A stretch of DNA of 54,173 nt, taken from contig JBAOID010000005.1 of assembly GCA_037045435.1 (NCBI GenBank), positions 1-54,173 of the forward strand, in the 5' to 3' direction. This document shows, piece after piece, positions 16,796-25,120 of the stretch (the stretch's first letter is position 1; every line of letters begins with the position of its first letter). Origin of the DNA: CBDUEF01 sp018063485. Lineage in GTDB: Bacteria > Pseudomonadota > Alphaproteobacteria > Rhodobacterales > Rhodobacteraceae. The notes beneath the pieces are model-generated. The model was not told the DNA's origin and made no database searches. It saw only the letters and a list, made by a program, of their open reading frames with translations. Both the position numbers and the translations under genes were made by a program.

Positions 16796-18875
16796 ATGAA
16801 ACGACTGCTCTCTTCGACCGCGGCCCTGTCCTTGGCGTTGGCCAATGTGCAACCCTGGCCCCTTATGGCGCAAACTCTGGATGGAAGTGGACAGGTGATC
16901 GCCATGGACGGCTCGGTCCTGTGCACCCCAACCGCTGATGCCGTTTGCAATCCTGAAGACTATGCCGATGCCGCCAAGGCAATCGAAGCGGCTATGAAGG
17001 CGGCAGCAGATCAGGCTGCGGCAGATCAGGCTGCGGCAGATCAGGCTGCGGCAGAACAGGCTGCGGCAGATCAGGCTGCGGCAGATCAGGCTGCGGCAGA
17101 TACAGGCTAGCGGCAGATACAGGCAGCAGCTGAAGCAGATGCAGCGGCTGAACAGGCAGCGGCAGATCAGGCTGCAGCGGATCAGGCAGCAGCGGATCAG
17201 GCAGCGGCAGATCAGGCAGCAGCAGATACAGGCTAGCAGCGGAGATCAGGCTGCAGCAGATCAGGCAGCGGCAGATCAGGCAGCGGCAGATAAAGCAGCA
17301 GCAGATCAGGCAGCGGCAGATACAGGCAGCAGCGAGATAAAGCAGCGGCAGATAAAGCAGCAGCAGATCAGGCAGCGGCAGATCAGGCAGCAGCGGATCA
17401 AGCAGCAGCAGATAAAGCAGCAGCAGATAAAGGCAGCGGCAGATCAGGCAGCGGCAGATCAGGCGGTAGCAGATCAGGCAGCGGCAGATCAGGCAGCGGC
17501 AGATAAAGCAGCGGCAGATCAGGCGGCGGCAGATAAAGCGGCGGCAGATAAAGCGGCAGCAGACAAGACAGCGACCGAGGAAGCCGTGCAGGGGCAAACA
17601 GCCACCGATCCCGCCCCGACCCCCGAAGCGCCCTTGGCAGAAATTGCCGCCGACCCTGCGACGGGAATGCTGGAAGCCGCCCCAACGGAAGGGACCGTGA
17701 CACCGGTTGAAGCCCCCATTCCATCAGAGGCCGAGGTTGAAACCCTATCAACCATCCTTTCGACCGGCGATATCGCAGCCGGGTCGGCTCCGGCAGCGGC
17801 GGCACTGGTGGAGGAATCTGCCGGGGGCAGCGGCAAAAAACAACTCGATGCGCCTGCTCCCGCCGATGCCGTGGCAGCCGTCACCGAGGTTTTGACAGAC
17901 CAGAATGCCCGCACCTCAACGCAGGAATTCAACCGGGCCCCGGTTTCGGTTGGTGATGGCAAGAAGAGCGGCTTGTCGGATCTGGAAAAAGTCGGACTGG
18001 TGGCGCTGGGCGCGCTGGTGGTGGGCGCGATCATCAACGAGGGCAAGAAGGACCAACGCAAGGTTGTGTCGAACACCGGCGACCGGGTTGTGGTGCAAAA
18101 CCCTGATGGTAGCTATCAGGTCTACAAGGATGACGATGCCGTTATCCGCCGCCCCGGCTCGACCGTGCGTACCGAAACCTACAAGGATGGCTCCACCCGC
18201 TCGATCGTGGAACGCCTGGACGGCACCCAGATTGTCACGATCCGGGATGCGTCGGGCAGGGTGCTGCGTCGGGCGCAATATGACAGCCTTGGCCGCGAGT
18301 TGGTGCTGATCGACGATCTGCAACCCGAAGAGCGGGTGGTGATCAGCGATCTGCCAAAACCGAAGAAGAAGCGCGTGGTTATTTCAACCCAGGATGAGGA
18401 TGCGGCCTTCCAAGCGGCACTGGCGGCAGCGGATGCCGAGCGGATCGGGCGCAAGTTCAGTCTGCGCCAGATCAGGGAGATCTATGAGGTGCGCCAGTTG
18501 GCCGCAACCATTGATGTCGACAACATCACCTTTGATTCCGGCTCCGCCGCGATCACAGCGGCTCAGGCGCAAAATCTGGCCGATCTGGGGCGGTTGATGC
18601 AAAGGATGATTGATGCCAACCCAAGTGAAATGTTCCTGATCGAAGGGCATACTGATGCTGTCGGTTCGGGGTCGTCCAATCTGGCGCTGTCGGATCGGCG
18701 CGCGGAATCGGTGGCGCTGGCGCTGACCGAGTATTTCGATATTGCGCCGGAAAACATGGTGGTGCAGGGCTATGGCAAATCCGAGTTGCGGATCGACACC
18801 CAAAGCGATGAGCGGGCCAATCGCCGGGCGGCGGTGCGGATCATCTCACCGTTGATGCGCGTGGCGTCCCGGTAA
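16796..18875 (+). CDS. OmpA-family outer-membrane protein with Ala-Asp-Gln repeat region (frame broken in repeats)
   Basis: The ATG at 16796 follows a GGAAGACGT ribosome site and encodes a signal peptide (about residues 1-26, ending PLMAQ). A pentapeptide repeat (A-A-D-Q/K-A) runs from about residue 69 over some 190 codons. Then come an acidic Pro/Ala-rich linker, a short hydrophobic segment (VGLVALGALVVGAIIN) and a C-terminal OmpA peptidoglycan-binding domain (ITFDSGSA, IEGHTDAVGS, LSDRRAESV and ERANRRA motifs). The protein probably anchors the outer membrane to peptidoglycan. A stop at 17108-17110 and further shifts to about 17430 interrupt the frame inside the repeats; the rest is open to 18875. 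Either repeat-associated sequence errors or real disruption could explain this. Confidence 0.82.
17001..17568 (+). repeat. Tandem 15-bp repeat array (GCAGATCAGGCAGCG type)
   Basis: About 35 copies of a 15-bp unit (variants GCAGATCAGGCTGCG and GCAGATAAAGCAGCG) encode A-D-Q/K-A-A. A variant unit containing GATACAGGC occurs four times (about 17099, 17116, 17225 and 17319). Two of these read GATACAGGCTAG, which puts an identical insertion and stop in separate copies. The array is a classic in-frame minisatellite, expected to vary in length. Confidence 0.9.
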
Positions 18876-18909
18876 AGCCGCACGGCCAAGTTGCGGGCAG
18901 AAAAGCAAA

Positions 18910-18938
18910 GAGGCGCACCGAAGGTGCGCCTCATTTTC
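18910..18938. terminator. Bidirectional Rho-independent terminator
   Basis: A perfect 10-bp stem GAGGCGCACC/GGTGCGCCTC with a GAA loop is followed by ATTTTC on the plus strand and, read from the minus strand, by CTTTGCTTTT. It sits between the convergent OmpA-family gene and infC and can serve both. Confidence 0.88.
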
Positions 18939-18959
18939 ACACAGCGACACTCCAAGCGG

Positions 18960-19499
18960 TCATTTCGGGCCGATCATCATCACCATCTGGCGGCCTTCAA
19001 GCCGCGGCATTAATTCGATCTTGCCAAATTCGGCGACATCCGCTGCCACTCGATTCAGCAACTCGAGCCCCAATTCCTGGTGGGCCATCTCACGGCCGCG
19101 AAAGCGCAGGGTGACTTTAACCTTGTCTCCCTCATCCAGAAATTTCAGAACCGAGCGCATTTTCACATCATAATCGTGGGTATCAGTGCCAGGACGGAAC
19201 TTGATTTCCTTGATCTCGATGATGTGCTGTTTTTTGCGCGCTTCGGCTTCGCGCTTTTGTGTCTCATATTTATATTTGCCGAAGTCCATGATCTTGCAGA
19301 CCGGCGGCTCGGCGTTCGGAGAGATCTCCACCAGATCAAGTCCGGCCTCCTGGGCCATGCTCATGGCGCGGGCCGGAGTGACAACACCGACGTTTTCGCC
19401 ATCCGCTCCGATCAGGCGAATTTCCGGTGAGCGTATGCGATCATTGATGCGCGGGCCGGTTTCGCGTTGCGGCGGGGCGTTGTGGGGTCTGCGGGCTAT
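18960..19499 (-). CDS. infC: Translation initiation factor IF-3, with non-canonical ATA start
   Basis: IF-3 binds the 30S subunit, keeps it apart from 50S and rejects non-canonical start codons. The 179-residue product has the N-terminal domain (RINDRIRSPEIRLIGADGENVGVV), linker lysines, and the C-terminal domain (KIKFRPGTDxHDYDVK-like, then DKVKVTLRFRGREMAHQ). The usual ATG is missing. The frame has an AAGAAGGA ribosome site 8 nt before an ATA codon at 19499, followed by ARRPHNAPPQRETGPRIND, the normal alphaproteobacterial N-terminus. Upstream in-frame residues are noncoding in character. Rare start codons in infC underlie autoregulation in other bacteria, so the same is likely here. Confidence 0.93.
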   Translation of the reverse strand: MARRPHNAPPQRETGPRINDRIRSPEIRLIGADGENVGVVTPARAMSMAQEAGLDLVEISPNAEPPVCKIMDFGKYKYETQKREAEARKKQHIIEIKEIKFRPGTDTHDYDVKMRSVLKFLDEGDKVKVTLRFRGREMAHQELGLELLNRVAADVAEFGKIELMPRLEGRQMVMMIGPK

Positions 19500-19700
19500 G
19501 GTGGTCGTCCTTCTTGTAGTTGAAACAATTTGGGCTTGTGCTAGAAACAGCGCCCGCAAGATAGACCTTGCGGCGCTTGGCTTCAACCGCAATTGCGCAA
19601 GGTATTGCATTGCTTGAGGGGTGGGGCTTTTCAAATCCTCACGATTCTGTCATATCGCTTGCTAACCGAACTGTTGATTTCGGTCTTAGGAGAGAATGCC

Positions 19701-20150
19701 ATGAACAAGAACGTCATCATCGGCCTCGTGCTGATCCTTGCAGCCGGTGCAGGTTACTATCAATTCAGCATGAAGCCTGCGCAGGAAGCTGCCGTGGCGC
19801 AGAAGGCTGCTGATGAAGCCGCCGCCAAAGCCGCCGCCGATACTGCCGCTGCGGCCAAAGCTGCGGAAGATGAAGCTGCTGCTGCGGCCAAGAAGGTGGC
19901 TGATGAAGCCGCTGCCGCTGCTGCTGCAACCACGACGGCAACCACCGAAGCCGCTCCGGCTGCAACCGATGCAATGGCTGTGCTGGATCCCGCGAATTTC
20001 GATGCCGCAAAGATCAACGCCTTGATCGACGCCTCGACGCTGGACGATGCCACCAAAGGCACGCTGAAATCGGGCGTGGACGCCGCAGCGACCAATCCTG
20101 CATTGGTTGAGGGTGCGATCTCGGCAGTCAAAGCCGCGCTGGGCATGTAA
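19701..20150 (+). CDS. Small Ala-rich membrane-anchored protein
   Basis: A 149-residue protein. One N-terminal hydrophobic segment (NVIIGLVLILAAGAGYYQF, about residues 5-23) could be a signal anchor. An Ala-rich region (about 30-85) with repeated ADEAAAKAA-like units is predicted helical or coiled coil. The compact C-terminal part (about 92-149) has DPANFDAAKINALIDASTLDD and resembles short periplasmic domains. I do not recognise the function. An upstream in-frame start exists, but GGAGAGAATGCC supports the ATG at 19701. The gene ends 19 nt before a terminator. Its Ala-rich stretch is similar in character to the repeat of the nearby OmpA-family gene. Confidence 0.75.
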   Translation: MNKNVIIGLVLILAAGAGYYQFSMKPAQEAAVAQKAADEAAAKAAADTAAAAKAAEDEAAAAAKKVADEAAAAAAATTTATTEAAPAATDAMAVLDPANFDAAKINALIDASTLDDATKGTLKSGVDAAATNPALVEGAISAVKAALGM

Positions 20151-20168
20151 ACCCTGCACCTTTTATGG

Positions 20169-20210
20169 CAAAGGCCGCACCGGAGCGATCCGGCGCGGCC
20201 TTTTGTTTTT
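20169..20210 (+). terminator. Rho-independent terminator
   Basis: The GC-rich stem AAAGGCCGCACCGGA (20170-20184) pairs with TCCGGCGCGGCCTTT with one wobble and is followed by TTTTGTTTTT. It ends the Ala-rich protein gene. The opposite strand has only a weak T-run, so it works less well for the convergent fpr gene. Confidence 0.85.
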
Positions 20211-20221
20211 GGGGCATGCGC

Positions 20222-21062
20222 TTAAATGCCGTCGCCGACAAAGGCCTTTTCCACCACATATTCCAGTGGCTCGGAATTGGCGCCTTCGCGCAGGCCGAAT
20301 TTCTCCAGCACCGCCTTGACATCATGGTTGAAGGCCAGAGAGCCGCAAACCATGGCGCGGTCATGTTCGGCGTCCATCGGCGGCAGGTTCAGATCGGCAA
20401 AGACCTTGCCAGTGGTCAAGTTTTCGGTGATCCGCCCCATAAGTGGCGAGGACTTCGCGGGTGGTGGTGGGATAATACAACAGCTTGCCCGCAACCATAT
20501 CGCCGATCAGCGGATCGTCTTGCAGGCTTTTAACCAGTTGGCGGCCATATTCCAGTTCGGCCACCTCGCGGCAGGTGTGCATCATGATCACCTGATCATA
20601 TTTCTCATAGGTTTCGGGTTCACGCATCAGGCTGGCAAAGGGGGCGATACCGGTGCCAGTGGCCAAGAACCAGATGCGGTTGCCCGGCAGCAGCGCGTCA
20701 TGCACCAAGGTGCCCACCGGTTTGGGGCGCAGGATGATTTCATCCCCGACCTTGATATGCTGCAAGCGACTGGTCAGCGGGCCATCGGGCACCTTGATCG
20801 AATAGAACTCAAGCTCCTCGTCCCAAGTGGGAGAGGCGATGGAGTAAGCGCGCAAGAGCGGTTTGCCGGTATCACCCAAAAGACCTATCATCACGAACTC
20901 GCCCGAGCGAAAGCGCAGGGATTTCGGCCGTGTCACCCGAAAGGAAAACAGCCGGTCGGTCCAGTGTTTCACCGCAGTGACAATCTGGGCGTCGGGCAGA
21001 TGCGGCTTGGCTGCGGGCGTGGCGATGGGGGCGGCGTCGGTCATGGCTGTCGCTTTGTTCAT
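20222..21062 (-). CDS. fpr: Ferredoxin-NADP+ reductase (frameshift near 20450)
   Basis: A flavoprotein that passes electrons between NADPH and ferredoxin. FAD-binding RAYSIAS, the NADP-binding GTGIAPFASLMR segment and the C-terminal CGSLAFNHDVKAVLEKFGLREG region are present. The frame breaks after PTTTREV near 20450; deleting one T gives REASPLMGRITENL and a 279-residue enzyme, normal for bacterial FPR. The ATG at 21062 is preferred; a GTG three codons upstream and an ATG six codons downstream are alternatives. It lies 51 nt after the DUF934 gene of the sulfite-reduction cluster, which suggests it supplies reduced ferredoxin to the CysI-type reductase. Confidence 0.9.
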
Positions 21063-21113
21063 TACATTCACTTATTGAAATACGATGTTTGTGTCGCGGT
21101 GCAAACCCCAAAC

Positions 21114-21518
21114 TCAGGCGCGCAGCCGCGACTGATAGTCATGGGGCTGCCAATCAGCGCGAAACAGCCATTGCGCTTCGGGCTGGCGGGCGGCGATGTC
21201 ATCGGGGATTTCCACACCGTCAAAGCCAACCCGGCGCGCCATGGCAAATTGATCGGCAATCACCGGACCTGCGGCAATCAGGCGTCCGGTATAGCCCATC
21301 TCGCGCAACCGGCGGGCGACGGTAAAGGCGCGACCATCGTTGAAGGCCGGAAAGGCCACGCGGATCAGATTGATCTGGCCAAGATAGGCGGTCAATGCGG
21401 CGGGATCATCGGTTTGGGCCAGATCGACAGCGCCGCTGTGGGAGGCGATCTCGGCAAGGGTTACGGTGTTGGAGGCTTGGGCAGGGGCAAAACCCTGATC
21501 GGTGACAAGAACGGTCAT
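21114..21518 (-). CDS. DUF934 protein of the sulfur-assimilation cluster
   Basis: A 134-residue protein (MTVLVTDQGFAP start) with the DUF934 pattern: INLIRVAFPAFNDGRAFTVARRLR followed by GYTGRLIAAGPVIADQFAMARRVGFDGVEI. DUF934 proteins almost always sit next to cysH or cysI in proteobacteria and are thought to aid sulfite reduction, but no biochemical role is established. The ATG overlaps the cysH stop by 4 nt, so translation is coupled. Confidence 0.9.
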   Translation of the reverse strand: MTVLVTDQGFAPAQASNTVTLAEIASHSGAVDLAQTDDPAALTAYLGQINLIRVAFPAFNDGRAFTVARRLREMGYTGRLIAAGPVIADQFAMARRVGFDGVEIPDDIAARQPEAQWLFRADWQPHDYQSRLRA

Positions 21519-22279
21519 GCTGCGGTTTCCTTTGGGGTGCGAACGGCGCGGCCGTTGATGAAATGGATGCCGCATTCTTCTTTGCCCTGCCCGCGCCAAC
21601 GGCCCGAGCGGGGGTCTTCTCCGGGGGCGACAGGGCTGGTGCAAGGCGCGCAGCCAATGCTGGGATAGCCTTTGGCCACAAGAGGGTGGCGCGGCAGGCG
21701 GTTGTTGATGATGTAGTCCTGCAAATCCTCGGGGCCCCAATGGGCCAAGGGGTTTACCTTGATGCGGGTGTCGGCCTCGGCCTCAAAAAACTCGACCGCG
21801 GCACGGCTTGTGGCCTGATAGCGTTTGCGCCCGGTGATCCAGCCGTCAAATTGCGCCAGCGCGCGTTCCAGTGGCTCGACCTTGCGCAGGGCGCAGCAGG
21901 CATCGGTGTTGAACTGGTGCAGGGTGTTGTCGGGGTCTTCGAAGGCCAGTTTCGGTTGGGCCGCACGAATGGTGCGAATATCGTGCAGCGGCAGGGTCTC
22001 CGCCAGTTGGCGTTGATATTCAAGGGTTTCCTGGAACAACATCTGGGTATCAACAAACAGCACCGGAGTTTGCGGGGCAATCACCGAGACCAGATGCAGC
22101 AGCACCACGGATTCCGCACCAAAAGACGACACCAGCGCCACCCGGCCCAGATCATCGTCACGCAGGGCGTGTTCCAGAACCGTCGTGGCCGCATAATGGC
22201 GATAGCGCGTGTTCAGCGCCTGCACCCGGTCGGCCACGCGTCCTATGGGCAGATCACGCGGCACTGCGTCCACCCTCAT
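21515..22279 (-). CDS. cysH: Adenylyl-sulfate (APS/PAPS) reductase
   Basis: A 254-residue assimilatory reductase that converts activated sulfate to sulfite. The PP-loop SFGAESVVLLHL is near residues 49-60, CCALRKVEPL is at the middle, and GCAPC and ECGIHF lie near the C-terminus. The extra CC and CxxC cysteines are those that hold a [4Fe-4S] cluster in APS-type enzymes, so APS is the likelier substrate than PAPS. The ATG at 22279 (MRVDAVPRDLP) is inside the end of cysI (26-nt overlap). The frame is open further upstream, but that part is antisense to cysI coding sequence. Confidence 0.93.
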   Translation of the reverse strand: MRVDAVPRDLPIGRVADRVQALNTRYRHYAATTVLEHALRDDDLGRVALVSSFGAESVVLLHLVSVIAPQTPVLFVDTQMLFQETLEYQRQLAETLPLHDIRTIRAAQPKLAFEDPDNTLHQFNTDACCALRKVEPLERALAQFDGWITGRKRYQATSRAAVEFFEAEADTRIKVNPLAHWGPEDLQDYIINNRLPRHPLVAKGYPSIGCAPCTSPVAPGEDPRSGRWRGQGKEECGIHFINGRAVRTPKETAA

Positions 22280-23924
22280 CGCCGTAAAGTGCGGTTTTGA
22301 ACGGGGCGAAACCGACCCGGCGATAGGCGTCAAGGAAGGTTTCCGAAGGGGCCTGACGCAGGCCGAGATAGGCGCGCAGGATGCGCTCGATCGCGGGCAC
22401 GATCTCATCATAGGCAAAGCCGGGGCCGGTCTTTTCGCCAATACTGGCGGATTCGGTGCCATCGCCGCCAAGGGTGATCTGGTAGTTTTCCACACCCGCC
22501 CGGTCGAGGCCGAGAATCCCGATATGGCCAACGTGGTGATGCCCGCAGGCATTGATGCAGCCGGAAATCTTGATCTTCAGCGGGCCGATATCATGTTCGA
22601 TTTTCAACTCATCAAAGCGGGTGGCGATTTCCTGTGCCACCGGGATCGAACGGGCGGTGGCCAGCGCGCAATAATCCATGCCGGGGCAGGCGATGATATC
22701 GCTGATCAACCCGACATTGGCGGTGCCAAGCCCGGCCTGCGACAGGGCTGCATGGACGGCCGCAAGATCGGATTTATGGACATGCGGCAAGATCACGTTC
22801 TGCTCATGCGAAATACGCAAATCGGAATGGCCGTAACGCTCGGCCAGATCGGCCATGACGCGCATTTGCGCGCTGCTGACATCGCCGGGTGTCGCCCCAT
22901 GGGCCTTGGTCGAAATGGTGACGATGGCATGGTCCGGGTGACGGTGGGGGGCGAGGTTGGTGTCGGCCCAAGCCCGGAAAACCGGATCATGCCGGTGAAA
23001 GGCGTCATAGGAATCGGTGGGGGCATTGCGCAAGGCAGGGGGCGTGAAAGCTGTGCGAATGTCATTCAGCAAAGACTGATCCGCGCCGCCAAATTGCGGG
23101 CGCATCTCAAGAAACCGCTCTTCGATCATTCGAGAAATTTCTTCTTTTCCAGTCTCATGCACGGTTATCTTGATGCGTGCCTTGAACTTGTTGTCGCGAC
23201 GCCCAAGGCTGTTGTAAACCGACAGAATGGCTTCGACATAGGGCAACAGATCGGCGGCAGGCAGGAATTCACGCACGGTGAAGGCTATCATCGGTGTGCG
23301 GCCAAGGCCACCACCAACCATCACCTCAAAGCCGGACTCGCCCGCGTCATTGCGTAGCATCCGCAGGCCGATGTCATGCGCACGGGTGACGGCGCGGTCG
23401 TGCGGCGCGCCAGTGATTGCGATCTTGAACTTGCGCGGCAGGAATTGGAATTCGGGATGGTCGGTGGACCATTGCCGCAGCAATTCGGCATAGGGGCGGG
23501 GGTCTTCGATCTCATCGGCGGCGGCACCGGCGAAGTGATCGGCGGTGACATTGCGCACGCAATTGCCCGAGGTCTGGATCGAGTGCATCTGCACATCGGC
23601 CAGCGCGGCGAGGATGGCGGGCACATCGGTCAGTTGCGGCCAGTTGAACTGGATGTTCTGGCGGGTGGTGAAGTGACCATAGCCCTTGTCCCAGGTATCG
23701 GCAATCAGCGCAAGCTGGCGCATCTGGTTGGGATTGAGAGTGCCGTAAGGAATGGCGATGCGCAGCATATAGGCGTGCAGTTGCAGGTAAAGCCCGTTCA
23801 TCAGGCGCAGCGGGCGAAACTCGTCCTCGGTCAGGCTGCCATCAAGGCGGCGGTCGATCTGGTTGGAGAATTGCGCGACGCGAGAGCGTACAAAGGCTTC
23901 GTCAAAGTCGGAATAATCATACAT
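22254..23924 (-). CDS. cysI: Ferredoxin-type sulfite/nitrite reductase hemoprotein (CysI)
   Basis: A 556-residue siroheme and [4Fe-4S] enzyme that reduces sulfite to sulfide. Two ferredoxin-like half domains and two siroheme domains are seen. The cluster cysteines are in ACPGMDYCALA and SGCINACGHHH, and the siroheme contact region includes TRQNIQFNWP and TSGNCVRNVTADHFAG. Context (cobA for siroheme, cysH, DUF934, DUF2849) favours sulfite over nitrite as substrate. The length suits the ferredoxin-linked single-subunit type rather than the CysJ-partnered type, consistent with fpr at the end of the cluster. The gene is uninterrupted. Confidence 0.94.
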   Translation of the reverse strand: MYDYSDFDEAFVRSRVAQFSNQIDRRLDGSLTEDEFRPLRLMNGLYLQLHAYMLRIAIPYGTLNPNQMRQLALIADTWDKGYGHFTTRQNIQFNWPQLTDVPAILAALADVQMHSIQTSGNCVRNVTADHFAGAAADEIEDPRPYAELLRQWSTDHPEFQFLPRKFKIAITGAPHDRAVTRAHDIGLRMLRNDAGESGFEVMVGGGLGRTPMIAFTVREFLPAADLLPYVEAILSVYNSLGRRDNKFKARIKITVHETGKEEISRMIEERFLEMRPQFGGADQSLLNDIRTAFTPPALRNAPTDSYDAFHRHDPVFRAWADTNLAPHRHPDHAIVTISTKAHGATPGDVSSAQMRVMADLAERYGHSDLRISHEQNVILPHVHKSDLAAVHAALSQAGLGTANVGLISDIIACPGMDYCALATARSIPVAQEIATRFDELKIEHDIGPLKIKISGCINACGHHHVGHIGILGLDRAGVENYQITLGGDGTESASIGEKTGPGFAYDEIVPAIERILRAYLGLRQAPSETFLDAYRRVGFAPFKTALYGDEGGRSAA

Positions 23925-24226
23925 TATAGGCGTCTACCTGTTTGCCATGGGCATAGTTCGAAGGGCCACGGGTGCGGAAAGCCTCGCGGAAGTGGACAGG
24001 CTCGGGGCCTTTGACCCCGCGCTTTGCCTCGGCAAGATAGGGGCCGACGACAAGGTTGCGCTGCGCGGTGGCAAACAGCAGGCGCAACTGGCCATGGGCT
24101 TCATCCTCGATCAGCTCGGCCTCGTGATGGGCGCGGCTCCAGCGTGTCATCGGCAGTCAAGTATACAACATCGCCGATCCGCAGATCGTTGGCGGTGACG
24201 ATTTTCGGGCTGTAGGGGCGGCTCAT
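23917..24226 (-). CDS. DUF2849 protein (frameshift near 24139)
   Basis: The start MSRPYSPKIVTANDLRIGDVVYLTADD is in one frame and RAHHEAELIEDEAHGQLRLL...GPEPVHFREAFRTRGPSN in another. Removing one A (GATGACACGC to GATGACCGC) yields a single 102-residue protein that matches DUF2849, a small alphaproteobacterial family found between cobA/cysG and cysI. Its role is unknown; context points to siroheme or sulfite-reductase function. It overlaps cysI by 8 nt and cobA by 4 nt. Confidence 0.85.
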
Positions 24227-24988
24227 GCGAGGGACTCCATCAAGGCGGGCAGGGCGGCGCTGCGGGGCGACAGACCGTAAAGGATGACGGCGGGACCGGT
24301 CAGGGCTGCTGCAGGTCGGCGGCGAGGGTGGCCAGGCTGGCGGACAAGGATGCGCTGATCGGGGCGGCTGACGTTCTCGACCAGCGTGATGGGGGTGTCG
24401 GGAGCGGCCCCGTGCATCATCAGGCGGCCCTGGATGAAGCGCGCGGATTTCTTGCCCATGTAGATGGCGGCCACCTCGCCCGCGTGCGTGCCATGCCGCG
24501 CCAATCCTGTTCGGCAAAGCCCGCAACGTCATGGCCGGTCAGGATGCGCAGGCTGGCATTGCGGCCGCGCCGGGTCAGCGATTGGCCGATGGTGGCGGCG
24601 GCAACCGTGGCAGCCGTCAGGCCGGGCAGGATGGTAAAGGTCGAGTCCTGCGGCCTCCAGCGCCTCGATCTCTTCATCAAGCCTGCCGAAGATGCCGCAA
24701 TCGCCTCCCTTGAGCCGCACCACCTTTGCTCCCGTCAAGGCCTGTGCCACCAGCACCGCGTTGATGCTGCGATTGCGGCTGCGAGGGGCCGAACCCCTCT
24801 TTGCCCATGTCGATCCGCTGGGCGGTGGCGGGGATCAGCGCCAGAATTTCCGCACCGACCAAGCGGTCATGGATCACCACCTCAGCCACCTGCAAGGCGT
24901 GGTAGGCGCCCAACGTCAGATGGGTAGCCGATCCGGGGCCAGCGCCGACGAAGGTGACAGGGGAAGGGGCTTTGGGAATGGCGGTCAT
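24223..24988 (-). CDS. cobA: Uroporphyrinogen-III C-methyltransferase (five frameshifts)
   Basis: SUMT adds two methyl groups from SAM to uroporphyrinogen III, the first step towards siroheme (needed by CysI) and cobalamin. Motifs in order: VTFVGAGPGSATHLTL (SAM loop), DRLV, GKEGFGPS, VVRLKGGDCGIFGR, TILPGLTAATVAAA, IYMGKKSARFIQGRL and ENVSRPDQR. They are spread over three frames. I infer extra bases near 24776, 24642 and 24345 and missing bases near 24490 and 24300; the net +1 fits the measured length and gives about 254 residues. The gene carries only the methyltransferase part, not the full CysG fusion. The ATG is at 24988. Confidence 0.85.
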
Positions 24989-25082
24989 TTCAACACCTCG
25001 ATTGCCCCGCAATATAGAACATTTTTCTGCGCGCTTGCCATATGCCCTTGCAGATAAGGAAGATTGTTCCGATACTGCGGCG

Positions 25083-25103
25083 CAGCGGAACGTGGTTCCG
25101 CTG
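25083..25103. promoter_or_regulatory. Perfect palindrome in the cobA/lrp divergent region
   Basis: CAGCGGAAC-GTG-GTTCCGCTG is a 9-bp perfect inverted repeat with a 3-bp centre, 18 bp before the lrp-family start and 95 bp before the divergent cobA start. A further GTTCC lies one and a half turns upstream (25066-25070). This is a likely operator for the adjacent Lrp-type regulator, controlling itself and the sulfur genes. Confidence 0.6.
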
Positions 25104-25120
25104 TTTTGGAGATCAGACGA

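Noticed and set aside
17001..17568. Possible CRISPR array
   Set aside because: Units are 15 bp, directly abutting, with no unique spacers. They encode an in-frame Ala-Asp-Gln repeat.
20226..21668. A 480-codon plus-strand open frame
   Set aside because: It lies antisense to fpr, the DUF934 gene and the cysH end, all of which have clear motifs. It has no recognisable domain.
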